A stretch of DNA of 64,000 nt from Schaalia sp. Marseille-Q2122 (GTDB lineage Bacteria; Actinomycetota; Actinomycetes; Actinomycetales; Actinomycetaceae), in the NCBI RefSeq assembly GCF_903645355.1, contig NZ_CAHJXR010000004.1, forward strand, positions 62,001 to 126,000, given 5' to 3'. Every line of letters starts with the position of its first letter. Position 1 is the stretch's first letter. The translations under genes were made by a program, and so were the position numbers. Positions 8,729-20,952 of this stretch are shown in pieces. The notes beneath the pieces are model-generated. The model did not search any database. It saw only the letters and a program-made list of their open reading frames with translations, and had not been told where the DNA came from.

Positions 8729-8903
8729 CCTGACCGGAGGAGTGCGCCCGTATGCCTGTGGTGTGTGGCGACCCGGGGCGCGATGAGTTGAACTCTCGTA
8801 CTGCCGCTTGCGTGTCGTGGAGGCACGAGCGCCTACGGCGGGGAAGGGGCGCTGTGTTGATCGTCGGGCCATGGGCTTGGTCGAGCAGCCATGGCGTCGG
8901 TGA

Positions 8904-9344
8904 TCAGCCCAGGCGGGAGCGGATGCGCTCGAAAACGCGGTCGAGAACAGCGGCCTCTTCTTCGGTGAGGTCGTCCAGAACGGCTGAGCGCACGGTGGCG
9001 CGGTGGATCTGGGAGGCCTGGTTGAAGAGCTTTTCACCCTCGGGGGTGATGGAGATGATTCCACCACGTCCGTCGGTGGCGCACTCGGCGCGGTTGAGGA
9101 GGCCGCGATCAATGAGGCGCTTGAGGGTGTGGGTCAGTCGTGAGGGGCTGAAGACGACCTCGCGGGCCAACTCACGAGGGCGAATGCCTTCGCCGCCTGC
9201 GCGCTGAGTGTGCAGGAGGACGTTGTATTCGGGGATGGTGAGCTGGCAGCTTGCCTTGAGGGGGGCCTCAATGTGCGTGGTCAGTCGGGTGATGGTGGTG
9301 AAGTAACGCTCCCAGGAGTTGGCGCGCGATGCTGAGCTAGGCAT
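8904..9344 (-). CDS. MarR-family transcriptional regulator
   Basis: The predicted protein has 146 residues with a winged helix-turn-helix core: the recognition region is RPRELAREVVFSPSRLTHTLKRLI and the wing is NRAECATDGRGGIISITPEG. A C-terminal dimerisation helix follows (LTEEEAAVLDRVFERIR). The ATG at 9344 is preceded by AAGGAAC. MarR proteins usually repress nearby or own promoters in response to phenolic compounds or oxidants; the only close neighbours are hemH and the 4.5S RNA gene, so the target is not clear. Confidence 0.85.
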   Translation of the reverse strand: MPSSASRANSWERYFTTITRLTTHIEAPLKASCQLTIPEYNVLLHTQRAGGEGIRPRELAREVVFSPSRLTHTLKRLIDRGLLNRAECATDGRGGIISITPEGEKLFNQASQIHRATVRSAVLDDLTEEEAAVLDRVFERIRSRLG

Positions 9345-9698
9345 GATGTTCCTTCCGGTCGAATTTGAAGAATAGATAGAGAAAAAGAATAAGGGTGCGG
9401 AACCCCTGTTGCGACAGTTCTGTCAGAAAAATGCCGCCTTCGTTTGGCTCTGCGCGTTATGCAATCGATTGATATCGGCATTAACGCAGTTCAGTTTTCG
9501 TGTTGAAAGGATTGAAATACCTCGCTCGCTCCCTCAGTGTGGGAGTGAGGTCACACCGGCCGTCTCAGCATGTGAAACGACAGGTGGAGGTCTAAGGCAT
9601 TCTTGCAATGCCTGATGTCAAGGATAGTCGGATTCTCTCAGTATTGCAGTACATGCAGCTGGAAAGTTCCTTAAAGTGTCTATTTCGGAAAATGGGTG
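9345..9698. other. intergenic region, AT-richer
   Basis: This stretch holds the promoter region of the MarR gene and a hairpin near 9523-9549 (CTCGCTCCC / GGGAGTGAG) without a T-run. No open frame with coding character or tRNA was seen. Confidence 0.5.
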
Positions 9699-9704
9699 TA
9701 GACT

Positions 9705-9800
9705 AGGGCCGATCCCTCGTGTGACGGTATCGTTCGAACCTCCCCAGGGCCGGAAGGCAGCAAGGATAAGGGCGCTCTGCCGGGTGCGCGGGGGATCCTT
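9705..9800 (+). ncRNA. ffs: signal recognition particle 4.5S RNA
   Basis: The conserved tetraloop and binding core CCAGGGCCGGAAGGCAGCAAGG is present in two overlapping pieces at 9734-9764, which identifies the small bacterial SRP RNA. Outer ends pair (GATCCC at 9711 with GGGGATC at 9791-9797). A -10-like TAGACT lies at 9699-9704. The place directly before dnaX is the usual one in actinobacteria. The RNA joins Ffh to target membrane proteins co-translationally. The exact ends are estimated. Confidence 0.9.
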
Positions 9801-10004
9801 TGTTTCCCTTAATGACAATAAAAAACGAGAATGTTGCCCCAGGGGTGCTGCTCGCCCCGCGAAGGTGTGTTGGTGGATTAGGGGCGTCTCTACTCTTTGG
9901 GCGCACCTTCAATGATGTGTGAAGGTGTCTCAAAAAATGCACGGGTTTTGTCTCAGAGCGTGAGAAAAGACAAAGTGTCTGAAACCGGGACTCGCATCGC
10001 CAGA

Positions 10005-10022
10005 TACGGGGTTCACCCCGTA
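10005..10022 (+). promoter_or_regulatory. hairpin just upstream of dnaX start
   Basis: TACGGGGT and ACCCCGTA form an 8-bp stem with a 2-base loop ending 11 bases before the GTG of dnaX. No Shine-Dalgarno sequence is visible between the hairpin and the start, so it could affect translation initiation, or the transcript could begin close to the start codon. Confidence 0.3.
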
Positions 10023-10033
10023 GAGTTCTAAGC

Positions 10034-12781
10034 GTGACCACAGCACTGTATCGCCGCTACCGCCCAGACTCTTTTGCGCACGTCATTGGTCAGGAACACG
10101 TCACTGACCCCCTTCGCGCAGCATTGCGTGCAAATAAGGTGACGCACGCCTACCTCTTCTCTGGTCCGCGAGGCTGCGGTAAGACCACCTCAGCGCGCAT
10201 TCTCGCCCGCTGTCTCAACTGTGCTCAGGGCCCCACAGACACCCCCTGTGGTAACTGTGACTCCTGCCGAGAACTCGCTACCGGCGGCCCCGGATCCCTT
10301 GACGTCGTCGAAATCGACGCAGCCTCCCACGGCGGCGTCGATGACGCGCGTGAGCTTCGTGAACGTGCCACCTTCGCCCCAGTACGTGACCGCTATAAGG
10401 TGTTCATCATTGACGAGGCCCACATGGTCACCCCTCAGGGCTTCAATGCGCTCCTCAAACTCGTTGAAGAACCACCCGAACATGTGAAATTCGTCTTTGC
10501 TACCACCGAGCCGGACCGCGTGCTGGGCACCATTCGCTCCCGCACTCACCACTACCCCTTCCGCCTCGTGCCCCCGGATGCCCTTGAGCCCTATCTCGCC
10601 CAGCTCAGCACGGAGGAAGGGATTCAGGTTGCCCCTGGTGTCCTCAATCTCGTTATCCGCGCGGGTGGCGGGTCAGTGCGTGACACGCTCTCTGTTCTCG
10701 ATCAGCTCATGGCGGGCACCATTGATGGCACCCTTGCCTACCGGCAGGCGGTAGCCCTGCTGGGCTACACCGACGCGGCACTCCTTGACGAGACCGTTGA
10801 CGCCCTCGCCGGAGGTGACGGCGCTGCGGTCTACCGCGTCGTTGAACGCATGGTGGAGTCAGGCCACGACCCGCGTCGTTTCGTTGAAGACCTGCTGCAG
10901 CGTCTTCGCGATCTGCTCATCATTTCGGTCGCGGGGGACGGCGCCGCCGACGTGCTCAGTGGAACTCCTGTGGATCAGCTTGAGCGTATGGTCACTCAAG
11001 CACGTAACTGGGGGCCACGCCACCTCTCCCGCGCAGCGGACCTCACCGATCAGGCACTGCGTGCCATGGTCGGGGCAACCTCGCCGCGCCTACAGCTTGA
11101 ACTACTCATTGGCCGCATCCTCGTTCCTGCCGCGGGAGGCCACAGCGCCGCCGAGCCTGCGCTGCCCGGCACCGTTGGCATGGTGGGTGGGGGAGCCCCC
11201 CACGAGGCCACCGCCTCCGCTGGCGCTCGTGGTGGATCTGAAGCGCCGCGCTTTGGTGCCGCACAGGCCAGAGAAGAGCTTCGCCGAAAGAGGCAGGCTG
11301 ACTCTGTCGGCGCCCAGCCGTCCACTCCGCAGTCTCCTAGCCCCCAACCTTCCAACTCCCAGCTTTCCGGCCCCCAAACTGCAGTGCAGCCCTCGGCTCC
11401 GCCCACTGCCGCGCCCGATGCGGCAGGGTGGGCAGATGTCACAGCTGCCGTTCCCGGCGCAGGAATCCAGGCTCAGAGCCCGCGCCACGAGGCACCTGCA
11501 GTGCCCGCAGTGCCTGCCTCAGGTATGCAAGCAGAGCCTTCCGCTCCGCAGCCGACTCCTCCTGCACAAACCTCTTCTGCGCCAAGTGCTCCTACGCCAA
11601 CTCCTCCGGCAGAGACATCGCCAGAATCGACCGCGACCGGTTCCGATGCCGACATGCTGCGCCAACGCTGGCCCGAGGTCATTGAACGCCTCTCCTCCAT
11701 TAGCCGCGTGGCATGGGCACTCATGCATGAAAATGGGCAGCTCGGCGGTGTCGACGGCACAACCGCCGTGGTGCTGCTCCCCTCCGAAGGTTTGGTGGGA
11801 CGGTTTATTGGAGGCAACCGTGGTGTGGACGTCGAACGCGCCATCCACGAGGCAACCGGACTGCAGCTGACCGTTGTTGCCCAGGTCGGTCAGGCCAGCG
11901 GCGGAGCGCAAGTGACAACCCCTAGCGCCAACGCCTCCACCGGCGCAACCCCAAGCTCTGCTGCGCCCGAGCAGAGCCAGGCTCTTCGCGAGAGCGCGCC
12001 TGAGTACGCTCCCTTCGAACGTCAGGAGGCCTCTGCTCCGGCAGACCCCTTTCGCCTAGACCCGCCACAGGCCAAGGCTCCTGAACCCTTCACTGAGGAT
12101 CTGGCGTCGGCAAGCGCACCCCACGAGGGCGAGGCCGCTCCACCCGTCTCCGATATGCAGACCGGATGGCCTGAGGCCGTCGTTCCTCCCAACGGGCCCA
12201 TTGAAGACGAGGCGCCAGTTGCTCCCGCTGTGGAGGCCGAGCCCGATCCCTTCGCCCCTACCGCCCCGCAGGCGCTGGCGGCATGGTCTGAGCCCGTCGC
12301 CCCCATTCCCCACAGCACAGTTGCTGAGCCTGCCGCCGAGCTGAAGGGCGCAGCATCCGTCTTTGGTGACGAGATCTACGGTGACCAGGCAACGGGTAGA
12401 ACCTCGGCAAATGGGGGACAGGCCCATAGCGCAGGATTCACCCGCCCGCGCCTCACACACGTCGAAGGCGGCGCAGGAGCGGCCACAGGTGAATCCGCGT
12501 GGGCGCGTGAGGGATCACCTTCGGCGCCCTCTGTGTCCCCCGTAGAGGAAGGTTCCTCCGTTCCTGCGCAGCAGGCACCTTTCTCCCCTGCACAGGAGTC
12601 GTTCTCAACCGGCCAGTCCCCGGCAACGCCCTCGCGCCCCCAGGTTTCCGCACAGGAGGATGACTCTGCATCAATCGACGACGCAGATGTCGAAAACTCA
12701 CAATCTCACGGCCTGCCAGCAGTCCTGGAGGTCTTGGGCGGTAAGGTCATTGAGGAGATCACGACAGAAGGAGGATGGTGA
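10034..12781 (+). CDS. dnaX: DNA polymerase III gamma/tau subunit
   Basis: This clamp-loader ATPase of the replicative polymerase has 915 residues. The N-terminal AAA+ module has Walker A GPRGCGKTT, a zinc-binding cluster (CLNC...CGNCDSC), the DEAH-type motif IIDEAH and a sensor-1 region FATTEPDRV; the lid and collar domains follow to about residue 365. From about 370 to the end the protein is Pro/Ala/Ser/Glu-rich and low in complexity, interrupted by a folded segment at about 535-620 (LRQRWPEVIERLSSISRVAWAL) that resembles the tau C-terminal domain. The GTG start gives MTTALYRRYRP, the standard N-terminus. recR follows after three bases. Confidence 0.95.
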   Translation: MTTALYRRYRPDSFAHVIGQEHVTDPLRAALRANKVTHAYLFSGPRGCGKTTSARILARCLNCAQGPTDTPCGNCDSCRELATGGPGSLDVVEIDAASHGGVDDARELRERATFAPVRDRYKVFIIDEAHMVTPQGFNALLKLVEEPPEHVKFVFATTEPDRVLGTIRSRTHHYPFRLVPPDALEPYLAQLSTEEGIQVAPGVLNLVIRAGGGSVRDTLSVLDQLMAGTIDGTLAYRQAVALLGYTDAALLDETVDALAGGDGAAVYRVVERMVESGHDPRRFVEDLLQRLRDLLIISVAGDGAADVLSGTPVDQLERMVTQARNWGPRHLSRAADLTDQALRAMVGATSPRLQLELLIGRILVPAAGGHSAAEPALPGTVGMVGGGAPHEATASAGARGGSEAPRFGAAQAREELRRKRQADSVGAQPSTPQSPSPQPSNSQLSGPQTAVQPSAPPTAAPDAAGWADVTAAVPGAGIQAQSPRHEAPAVPAVPASGMQAEPSAPQPTPPAQTSSAPSAPTPTPPAETSPESTATGSDADMLRQRWPEVIERLSSISRVAWALMHENGQLGGVDGTTAVVLLPSEGLVGRFIGGNRGVDVERAIHEATGLQLTVVAQVGQASGGAQVTTPSANASTGATPSSAAPEQSQALRESAPEYAPFERQEASAPADPFRLDPPQAKAPEPFTEDLASASAPHEGEAAPPVSDMQTGWPEAVVPPNGPIEDEAPVAPAVEAEPDPFAPTAPQALAAWSEPVAPIPHSTVAEPAAELKGAASVFGDEIYGDQATGRTSANGGQAHSAGFTRPRLTHVEGGAGAATGESAWAREGSPSAPSVSPVEEGSSVPAQQAPFSPAQESFSTGQSPATPSRPQVSAQEDDSASIDDADVENSQSHGLPAVLEVLGGKVIEEITTEGGW

Positions 12782-12784
12782 CCG

Positions 12785-13381
12785 GTGTTTGAGGGTGCTC
12801 TACAGAACCTCATTGACGAACTTGGACAACTGCCCGGCGTTGGACCCAAGTCCGCTCAACGCATGGCACTGCACCTCCTGGAGGCTGAACCTGAGGACGT
12901 CCAGCGACTCATTGAAGCGATGAGCGCAGTGCGCACTCGTGTCCGTCACTGCGTCACCTGTGGGAACCTCACGGAAGCAGAAGAGTGCATGATCTGCCGT
13001 GACCCGAGCCGAGATCCTTCGCTCATCTGCGTTGTGCAGGAAGCCAAGGACATTCACGCCATGGAAAACTCTCGGGTGTTCCGCGGCCGCTATCACGTTC
13101 TCGGCGGTGCAATCGATCCCATTCGGGGTGTTGGCCCCGACCAGCTGCGCATCCGCCAGCTCCTCACCCGTTTGCAAGATGACAGGATCGCCGAGGTCAT
13201 CCTCGCCACGAACCCCAATATCGAAGGCGAGGCCACCGCCTCCTACCTGGCGCGCACCCTGCGCACCATTGGCGTGCCCACGACCCGCCTCGCAATGGGC
13301 CTTCCCGTCGGCGGAGACTTGGAATACGCCGACTCTGTCACCCTGGGACGCGCCATGGAAGGGCGCCAGGCACTGGTGTAA
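12785..13381 (+). CDS. recR: recombination mediator protein RecR
   Basis: The 198-residue protein acts with RecF/RecO in loading RecA at gaps. A helix-hairpin-helix ([17 protein letters not shown]), a four-Cys zinc finger ([16 protein letters not shown]) and a TOPRIM domain starting [10 protein letters not shown] are visible, ending in [13 protein letters not shown]. The GTG start lies three bases after the dnaX stop. In many bacteria ybaB lies between dnaX and recR; here it is absent from this site. Confidence 0.95.
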   Translation: MFEGALQNLIDELGQLPGVGPKSAQRMALHLLEAEPEDVQRLIEAMSAVRTRVRHCVTCGNLTEAEECMICRDPSRDPSLICVVQEAKDIHAMENSRVFRGRYHVLGGAIDPIRGVGPDQLRIRQLLTRLQDDRIAEVILATNPNIEGEATASYLARTLRTIGVPTTRLAMGLPVGGDLEYADSVTLGRAMEGRQALV

Positions 13382-13539
13382 GGACGCCGAGCTCACCGCG
13401 CCTCGCTCCGCCCGCAGAAGTCCGCGCGCCGAGCTAGAAGGCGGCCCCTCGTGTTCAAGTAGCGAACATCTCCCACGCGCGCCTCAAGGGCCGGTTTAGG
13501 GTGGCTGGACACTCAACGTCCACTTGGGAGGTTTCCACG

Positions 13540-14523
13540 ATGCGTCGTCGACTCACAGTTTTCAGCGCCATTGCCGCCACCGCTGCCCTCGCCTTGAGCG
13601 CCTGCACCCCGAGCGCAACCGAGGGTTCTGCGCCTTCTGGCCAGGGCTATCAGCTTGGTATCACGCAGATTACCTCCCACCCCGCCCTCGATGCTGCCCG
13701 TGAAGGCTTTAAGGAAGCCTTTGCCGAGGCAGGGGTCGACGTCACCTTCGACGAACAAAATGCCCAGGGTGACCAGGCGACGGCCACCGCCATTGCCTCG
13801 AAGTTCGCTGCCGCAGACCTTGACCTGGTGCTCGCTGTCGCCACGCCCTCGGCCCAGTCCCTCGCCCAGGCCATTACCGACACCCCCGTCCTCTTCACCG
13901 CTGTCACTGACCCCGTGGCTGCACAGCTGGTGACCACCATGGACGCGCCGGGAGCGAATATCACCGGCACCACCGACATGAATCCCATTAAGGAACAACT
14001 GGAGCTCGTCACCACCCTCGTTCCTCACGCCAAGAAGGTCGGTATCGTCTACTCTTCTGGCGAGGTCAACTCCGAGGTTCAAGTTGCTGCGGCAAAGAAG
14101 GAAGCAGCGGGGCTGGGCCTGGAAATCGTTGAATCTACTGTCACGAACTCCGCTGAGGTACAGCAGGCAGCCCAGGCACTGGGGGCAGTGGACGCCATCT
14201 ACGTACCCACTGACAACACGGTCGTCTCTGCCCTGGGCTCAGTGCTTCAGGTCGCCATCGACATGAAGATCCCCGTGATCGGCGCTGAAGCGGACACCGT
14301 TCGCAATGGTGCGATCGCCACCTACGGTATCGACTACTTTGCCCTGGGCAAGCAAACCGGTGAGATGGCACTGCGCGTCCTCAAGGACGGCGCTGCCCCT
14401 GCCACCATGGCAGTCGAGCAGCAAAAGACCTACACCCTGGTAGTCAATAAGAAGGCTGCCGCTGAGTTTGGTGTGAACCTGACTGAAGAATTCCTCTCCT
14501 CTGCGGCTGAAGTGATCGAGTAA
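13540..14523 (+). CDS. ABC transporter substrate-binding lipoprotein (TrpX-like family)
   Basis: This is the extracytoplasmic binding protein of the importer encoded here through 16284. The ATG at 13540 has GGGAGG upstream; a 13-residue longer reading from 13501 is unlikely because it hides the signal peptide. The signal peptide MRRRLTVFSAIAATAALAL ends in the lipobox LSAC, giving a diacylglycerol-linked Cys. The mature part has the two-lobe periplasmic fold of the PF04392-type family (GITQITSHPALDAAREGF, TDPVAAQLV, YVPTDNTVVSA, TYGIDYFALGKQTGEMA). Relatives carry aromatic amino acids in streptococci, so the substrate is plausibly an amino acid but is not shown by the sequence. Confidence 0.85.
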   Translation: MRRRLTVFSAIAATAALALSACTPSATEGSAPSGQGYQLGITQITSHPALDAAREGFKEAFAEAGVDVTFDEQNAQGDQATATAIASKFAAADLDLVLAVATPSAQSLAQAITDTPVLFTAVTDPVAAQLVTTMDAPGANITGTTDMNPIKEQLELVTTLVPHAKKVGIVYSSGEVNSEVQVAAAKKEAAGLGLEIVESTVTNSAEVQQAAQALGAVDAIYVPTDNTVVSALGSVLQVAIDMKIPVIGAEADTVRNGAIATYGIDYFALGKQTGEMALRVLKDGAAPATMAVEQQKTYTLVVNKKAAAEFGVNLTEEFLSSAAEVIE

Positions 14524-14527
14524 GCCC

Positions 14528-15472
14528 ATGATGACAGCACTTGACCTGGGCCTGATCTACGGGCTCATGGCATTGGGGGTCTACCTGACCTTCCGCGTCC
14601 TCGACTTCGCCGACCTGACCGTTGATGGGTCCTTCACCACCGGAGCTGCGGTGGCGGCGGTATCCCTCACCGCCGGTATTCACCCTGTGGTGGCGACGCT
14701 CGGCGGCTTCGCAGCGGGCTGCGTTGCTGGCGCTGTCACGGGCCTGCTCAACACGAAGGGGCAGATCCACCCGCTCCTGGCCGGTATCCTCACCCAGATC
14801 GCCCTGTACTCCATTAACCTGCGGATTATGGGCCAGGCCAATGTGCCCCTGCTGCGCGTCCCGACCCTTCTGTCGCCCCTGCGCGACGGACGTATGCTCG
14901 GCACGCTGGTGTCTGTGGCGGTGTTTGCCGCGCTGCTCGTCCTCGTCATGGCTGTCCTCAACTGGTTCCTGTCGACCGACACAGGCCTGGCAATGCGGGC
15001 CACAGGCGACAATGCGGGCATGGCTGCCGCGCAGGGCGTCAACACCGGCACCATGAAGATCCTTGGCCTTGCCCTCTCTAACGGCCTGGTGGGCCTGTCG
15101 GGTGCGCTGATTGCCCAATACCAGGGCTTTGCCGATATTTCGATGGGTATTGGCCTGATCGTTGCGGGCTTGGCTTCGGTCATCATCGGCACAGCCCTGG
15201 TGGGCTCCCCGCGCGTGTGGGTCATGGTCCTGGCCGTTGTCCTGGGTTCGATCGTCTACCGCATCGTCATCCAGCTGGCCCTTATGGTGCCCTGGTTCCA
15301 GCCCAATGACATGAAGATCATCTCAGCCGTCATTGTTCTGCTGGCATTGCTGCTGCCGCGATGGGGCCTCTTTGCCAAGATCCGAGCCAGGCGCCGTAAC
15401 CGCTCACTCATTGCTGAGCCTGACGTGACGCCCACGGCTGAGGAACGCGACTCTGCAAAGGCAGGTGCATGA
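14528..15472 (+). CDS. ABC importer permease (TrpY-like)
   Basis: This permease of the BPD_transp_2 (PF02653) type has 314 residues and about eight hydrophobic segments. The N-terminus LGLIYGLMALGVYLTFRVLDFADLTVDGSF is typical of the family. The conserved cytoplasmic loop appears as STDTGLAMRATGDNAGMAAAQGVNT. It starts four bases after the binding protein stop and overlaps the ATPase start by four bases, so the three genes are one operon. Confidence 0.85.
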   Translation: MMTALDLGLIYGLMALGVYLTFRVLDFADLTVDGSFTTGAAVAAVSLTAGIHPVVATLGGFAAGCVAGAVTGLLNTKGQIHPLLAGILTQIALYSINLRIMGQANVPLLRVPTLLSPLRDGRMLGTLVSVAVFAALLVLVMAVLNWFLSTDTGLAMRATGDNAGMAAAQGVNTGTMKILGLALSNGLVGLSGALIAQYQGFADISMGIGLIVAGLASVIIGTALVGSPRVWVMVLAVVLGSIVYRIVIQLALMVPWFQPNDMKIISAVIVLLALLLPRWGLFAKIRARRRNRSLIAEPDVTPTAEERDSAKAGA

Positions 15473-16284
15473 TGCTTGAGGTTCGCGGGATCACCAAGTC
15501 CTTCTTCCCCCACACCGTCAATGAACGCATTGCCTTGCGTAACGTCTCCCTGACTCTGCAAGCAGGTGACTTCGTCACGATCATTGGCTCCAATGGTGCG
15601 GGCAAGTCCACGCTGCTCAATATCGTCTCCGGTCGCTACGAACCCGACTCTGGTCAAGTGCTCATCGCCGGGGAAGACGTCACCCGACAGAGCGACTTCG
15701 AGGTCGCCCGCCGGGTAGGGCGCGTCTTCCAAGACCCGATGGCGGGCACCGCGCCCCACCTGACCATTGAGGAAAACCTCTCCCTGGCTCTAGCGCGGGG
15801 CAAGCGACGAGGCCTTGCGCTGGCCCTGACCGCGAAGAAACGCGACTTCTTCCGTGAGGTTCTTGCCTCCTTGGAGCAGGGGTTGGAAAATCGCCTGACC
15901 ACCAAGGTCGGCCTGCTCTCGGGCGGTCAGCGTCAGGCCCTGAGCCTGACGATGGCGACCTTCTCCGCCCCTGACATCCTGCTTCTGGATGAGCACACTG
16001 CCGCCCTTGACCCCCAGCGCGCGGCCCTCATTACGCGCCTGACAGAGCAAGCTGTGGAGCGCTACTCCCTGACGACCCTCATGGTCACGCACAATATGGA
16101 GCAGGCCCTGAGCATGGGTAATCGCCTCATTATGATGCACGAGGGCCAGATCATTTTTGAGCTGGCCGGTGAAGCCAAGAAGAACGCCACCCAAGAATCC
16201 CTGCTGGCAGAGTTTGACCGCCTAAGGAACGCTGGCGGCACGGCAGCAGGCGCGCAACTCTCTGACCGCACGCTGCTTGGGTAG
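15469..16284 (+). CDS. ABC importer ATP-binding protein (TrpZ-like)
   Basis: The 271-residue ATPase has Walker A GSNGAGKST, signature LLSGGQRQALSL, Walker B PDILLLDEHTAALD and switch TLMVTHN. The Walker B glutamate is followed by His-Thr where Pro-Thr is usual, a feature seen in this subfamily. It powers the permease at 14528. The start overlaps the permease stop (ATGA-type overlap). Confidence 0.9.
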   Translation: MMLEVRGITKSFFPHTVNERIALRNVSLTLQAGDFVTIIGSNGAGKSTLLNIVSGRYEPDSGQVLIAGEDVTRQSDFEVARRVGRVFQDPMAGTAPHLTIEENLSLALARGKRRGLALALTAKKRDFFREVLASLEQGLENRLTTKVGLLSGGQRQALSLTMATFSAPDILLLDEHTAALDPQRAALITRLTEQAVERYSLTTLMVTHNMEQALSMGNRLIMMHEGQIIFELAGEAKKNATQESLLAEFDRLRNAGGTAAGAQLSDRTLLG

Positions 16285-16328
16285 AGACGCAGGTAGTTAT
16301 TAGGGCACGCCAAGCGTGAGTGAATGCG

Positions 16329-16366
16329 GTGCGGGGGTGTCGGCCAGTCGGCCAACACCCCCGCAC
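16329..16366. terminator. bidirectional terminator
   Basis: GTGCGGGGGTGT (16329-16340) and ACACCCCCGCAC (16355-16366) pair, extended by GGCC/GGCC in the loop. It separates the convergent importer operon and ptsI. Confidence 0.8.
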
Positions 16367-16401
16367 TCAAGTTCCAGCAGCCATCTGCTGCCTCATGAGC
16401 C

Positions 16402-18081
16402 TTAGTTATCGACGACCAGAATCTGGCGGGCCACCAGGCGAGCCTCACCCGGATCGCTTGAGGCCAGCACCGCAGCGGCGGCCTCACGGCAACGCTCCAG
16501 GGTCACAGTCTCCAGCAGGGCACCCACGCCGGGAATCGCCGAGGGCGCCATCGACAAACTCGTCACGCCCATACCGATCAGCACTGCGGCCAGCAGGGAA
16601 TCGGCGGCGGCCTCGCCACACACGCCCACAGGCTTGCCCGCACGCGCGCCCGCAGCCGCCACCGACGCAATCAACGCCAGGGGAGCGGGCTGCCACGGGT
16701 CAGTGTATTCAGCGAGGTCAGGCGACATACGATCGGCTGCCAGGGTGTATTGGGTGAGGTCATTGGTGCCAATGGACACGAAATCAACGTGTTCAAGGAA
16801 ACGATCAATGAGGATTGCCGCAGCGGGCACCTCGATCATGATGCCAGCCTTCAACCCGCGCTCGCGGACCAACCCGGCAAACCACTGCGCCTCGGGCACG
16901 GTGGAGATCATCGGAGCCATCACCCACACGTCAGTGCCAGGCTCGCGCGCCGCAGCGGCGGCAATGGCGTCAAGTTGGCGGAGGAGCAGGTCGGGGTTGT
17001 GGCCGGTGGTGCGAATACCGCGCACGCCCAGGGCGGGGTTGAATTCCTGCATGAGCGTGGCGAAAGGCACGGGCTTATCCGAACCCGCGTCCAGGGTGCG
17101 TACCACGACCTTTGAGGAGGGGAACGCGGAAAAGACGGGGGTGTAAGCCTCGGTCTGAGCCTCCACGGTGGGCTCCACTGCGGTGTCGAGGAAGAGCAGT
17201 TCGGTGCGGAAGAGGCCAACGCCTTCAGCGTCGGTGGCAGCTGCCTGGTGGGCGGCCTCACCGTCTTGAACATTGGCGAGGAGTTGGACGGGCACGCCGT
17301 CAGCGGTGCGAGCCGGGCCGACCCATGCGGCGATGGCGGCGCGGCGTTTCTCGTCCTCGGCGACGCGGGCTCGCGCTGCAGCGACCTCCATCCCCAGCGT
17401 GAGGGTGCCGTGGCGGCCATCTACGAGGACGGCGTCGCCCTCGTGAATCTGGGCGAGCTGGCGGGCAGCAACGATGCAGGGAATGCCGAGCTGGCGGGCA
17501 ATGATCGAGGTGTGAGAGGTGGGTCCGCCCAGCTCGGTGGCGATGGCAACGTACATGTCGGGGACGAGGCCGGCGGTGTCGGCGGGGGAGAGGTCGTCGG
17601 CGAGGAGGACAACCGGCGAGGTCGCCTCGGGGATGCCGGGTTCGGGGATGCCTTGGAGGTGGGCGAGGACGCGGTCGCGCACGTCGCGCAGGTCGGAGGT
17701 GCGTTCTACCATGAGGCCGCCGGCCTTTTCAAACATGGCAATGTATTTTTCGGTGGCGGCGATGGTGGCCTGGATGGCGGGGCGGCCTTCACGGATGCGG
17801 CGGGCGACGTCCTTTTTCCAGCTGCGGTCCATGGCGAGGGATGCGGTGACGGTGAGGACTTCGGCGGCGTGGCCGGTGGCGCGCGAGGCGCGGTCGAAGA
17901 GGCCGTCAGCGACTGCTGCGGTGCAGGCGTTGAAGCGTTCGACTTCGGCTTCACGGGTGTCGTCGGGCAGGTCGGGGGCTTCTATGGGAGGAAGTTCGGG
18001 GCGTCGGGCCCATACTGCCGGAGCGTAGGCGACGCCGGGGACGACTGGGGTTCCATGCACAACGGTGGTTGAGTCGGACAT
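16402..18081 (-). CDS. ptsI: PTS enzyme I (phosphoenolpyruvate-protein phosphotransferase)
   Basis: Enzyme I takes phosphate from PEP and passes it to HPr, the first step of sugar uptake by the PTS. The 559-residue reading begins at the ATG at 18081, preceded by AGGAGG; the reading frame remains open to 18459 but has no better start. The active-site histidine is His190 in GGPTSHTSIIARQLGIP. The PEP-binding TIM barrel has FRTELLFLD, DAGSDKPVPF and GTNDLTQYTLAADR, and the C-terminal loop cysteine is in GVCGEAAAD. No HPr gene is adjacent. Confidence 0.93.
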   Translation of the reverse strand: MSDSTTVVHGTPVVPGVAYAPAVWARRPELPPIEAPDLPDDTREAEVERFNACTAAVADGLFDRASRATGHAAEVLTVTASLAMDRSWKKDVARRIREGRPAIQATIAATEKYIAMFEKAGGLMVERTSDLRDVRDRVLAHLQGIPEPGIPEATSPVVLLADDLSPADTAGLVPDMYVAIATELGGPTSHTSIIARQLGIPCIVAARQLAQIHEGDAVLVDGRHGTLTLGMEVAAARARVAEDEKRRAAIAAWVGPARTADGVPVQLLANVQDGEAAHQAAATDAEGVGLFRTELLFLDTAVEPTVEAQTEAYTPVFSAFPSSKVVVRTLDAGSDKPVPFATLMQEFNPALGVRGIRTTGHNPDLLLRQLDAIAAAAAREPGTDVWVMAPMISTVPEAQWFAGLVRERGLKAGIMIEVPAAAILIDRFLEHVDFVSIGTNDLTQYTLAADRMSPDLAEYTDPWQPAPLALIASVAAAGARAGKPVGVCGEAAADSLLAAVLIGMGVTSLSMAPSAIPGVGALLETVTLERCREAAAAVLASSDPGEARLVARQILVVDN

Positions 18082-18367
18082 TATTCCTCCTATGTGAGCT
18101 GTCCACAGCCTAGACCTCGGTGGCGGCACTTCCTTGGGACGCCTGGTGCGAGCTGGGACACGCCCGTCAGTGTTCTCGAGTATTTTACGAGGTAGAAGCC
18201 GTGCTGGTTGGGAAATGTGGGATTCCTTTCGTTCTACTTGGAATAATTTTCCACGAGGTTTTGGTGTGCGCGTGACCAAATGCTGGGCGAGCCGTGAAGA
18301 ATGAAGAGCGCCTCCTAGGATGAAGAGACGAGTGAGAACATCGATACGAGGAATGAGGGGATAGTCA

Positions 18368-20781
<2,414 letters not shown>

Positions 20782-20823
20782 GCGCTGAGCTTTGAGTTTC
20801 AAGCCCTGAGCGGCTGAGGTTGA

Positions 20824-20858
20824 GGGGGCTGGCCCGCGTGAATTGCGGGCCAGCCCCC
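20824..20858 (+). terminator. terminator after asd
   Basis: GGGGGCTGGCCCGC and GCGGGCCAGCCCCC form a 14-bp stem with a 7-base loop, 43 bp after the asd stop. Confidence 0.8.
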
Positions 20859-20952
20859 CTGTGCTGCTCTGGGGTGGTGACCCGGCAATCATTGGTTGCA
20901 GGTATCTTGCTGGGTCGCGCATGCCTTGCCGGGTTGGACTAGGTGCTCCCCT

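Noticed and set aside
8752-9207. Forward frame of 151 codons with GGAGG before its ATG
   Set aside because: Most of it is antisense to the well-conserved MarR gene, and its sequence has no protein-like pattern.
13381-13540. T-box or tryptophan leader for the TrpX-like operon
   Set aside because: I found neither the conserved T-box core sequence nor a run of Trp codons in a small frame.
17248-18072. Long forward frame antisense to ptsI
   Set aside because: It is Gly/Val-rich sequence produced by GC-rich codon bias opposite enzyme I; enzyme I motifs are complete on the reverse strand.
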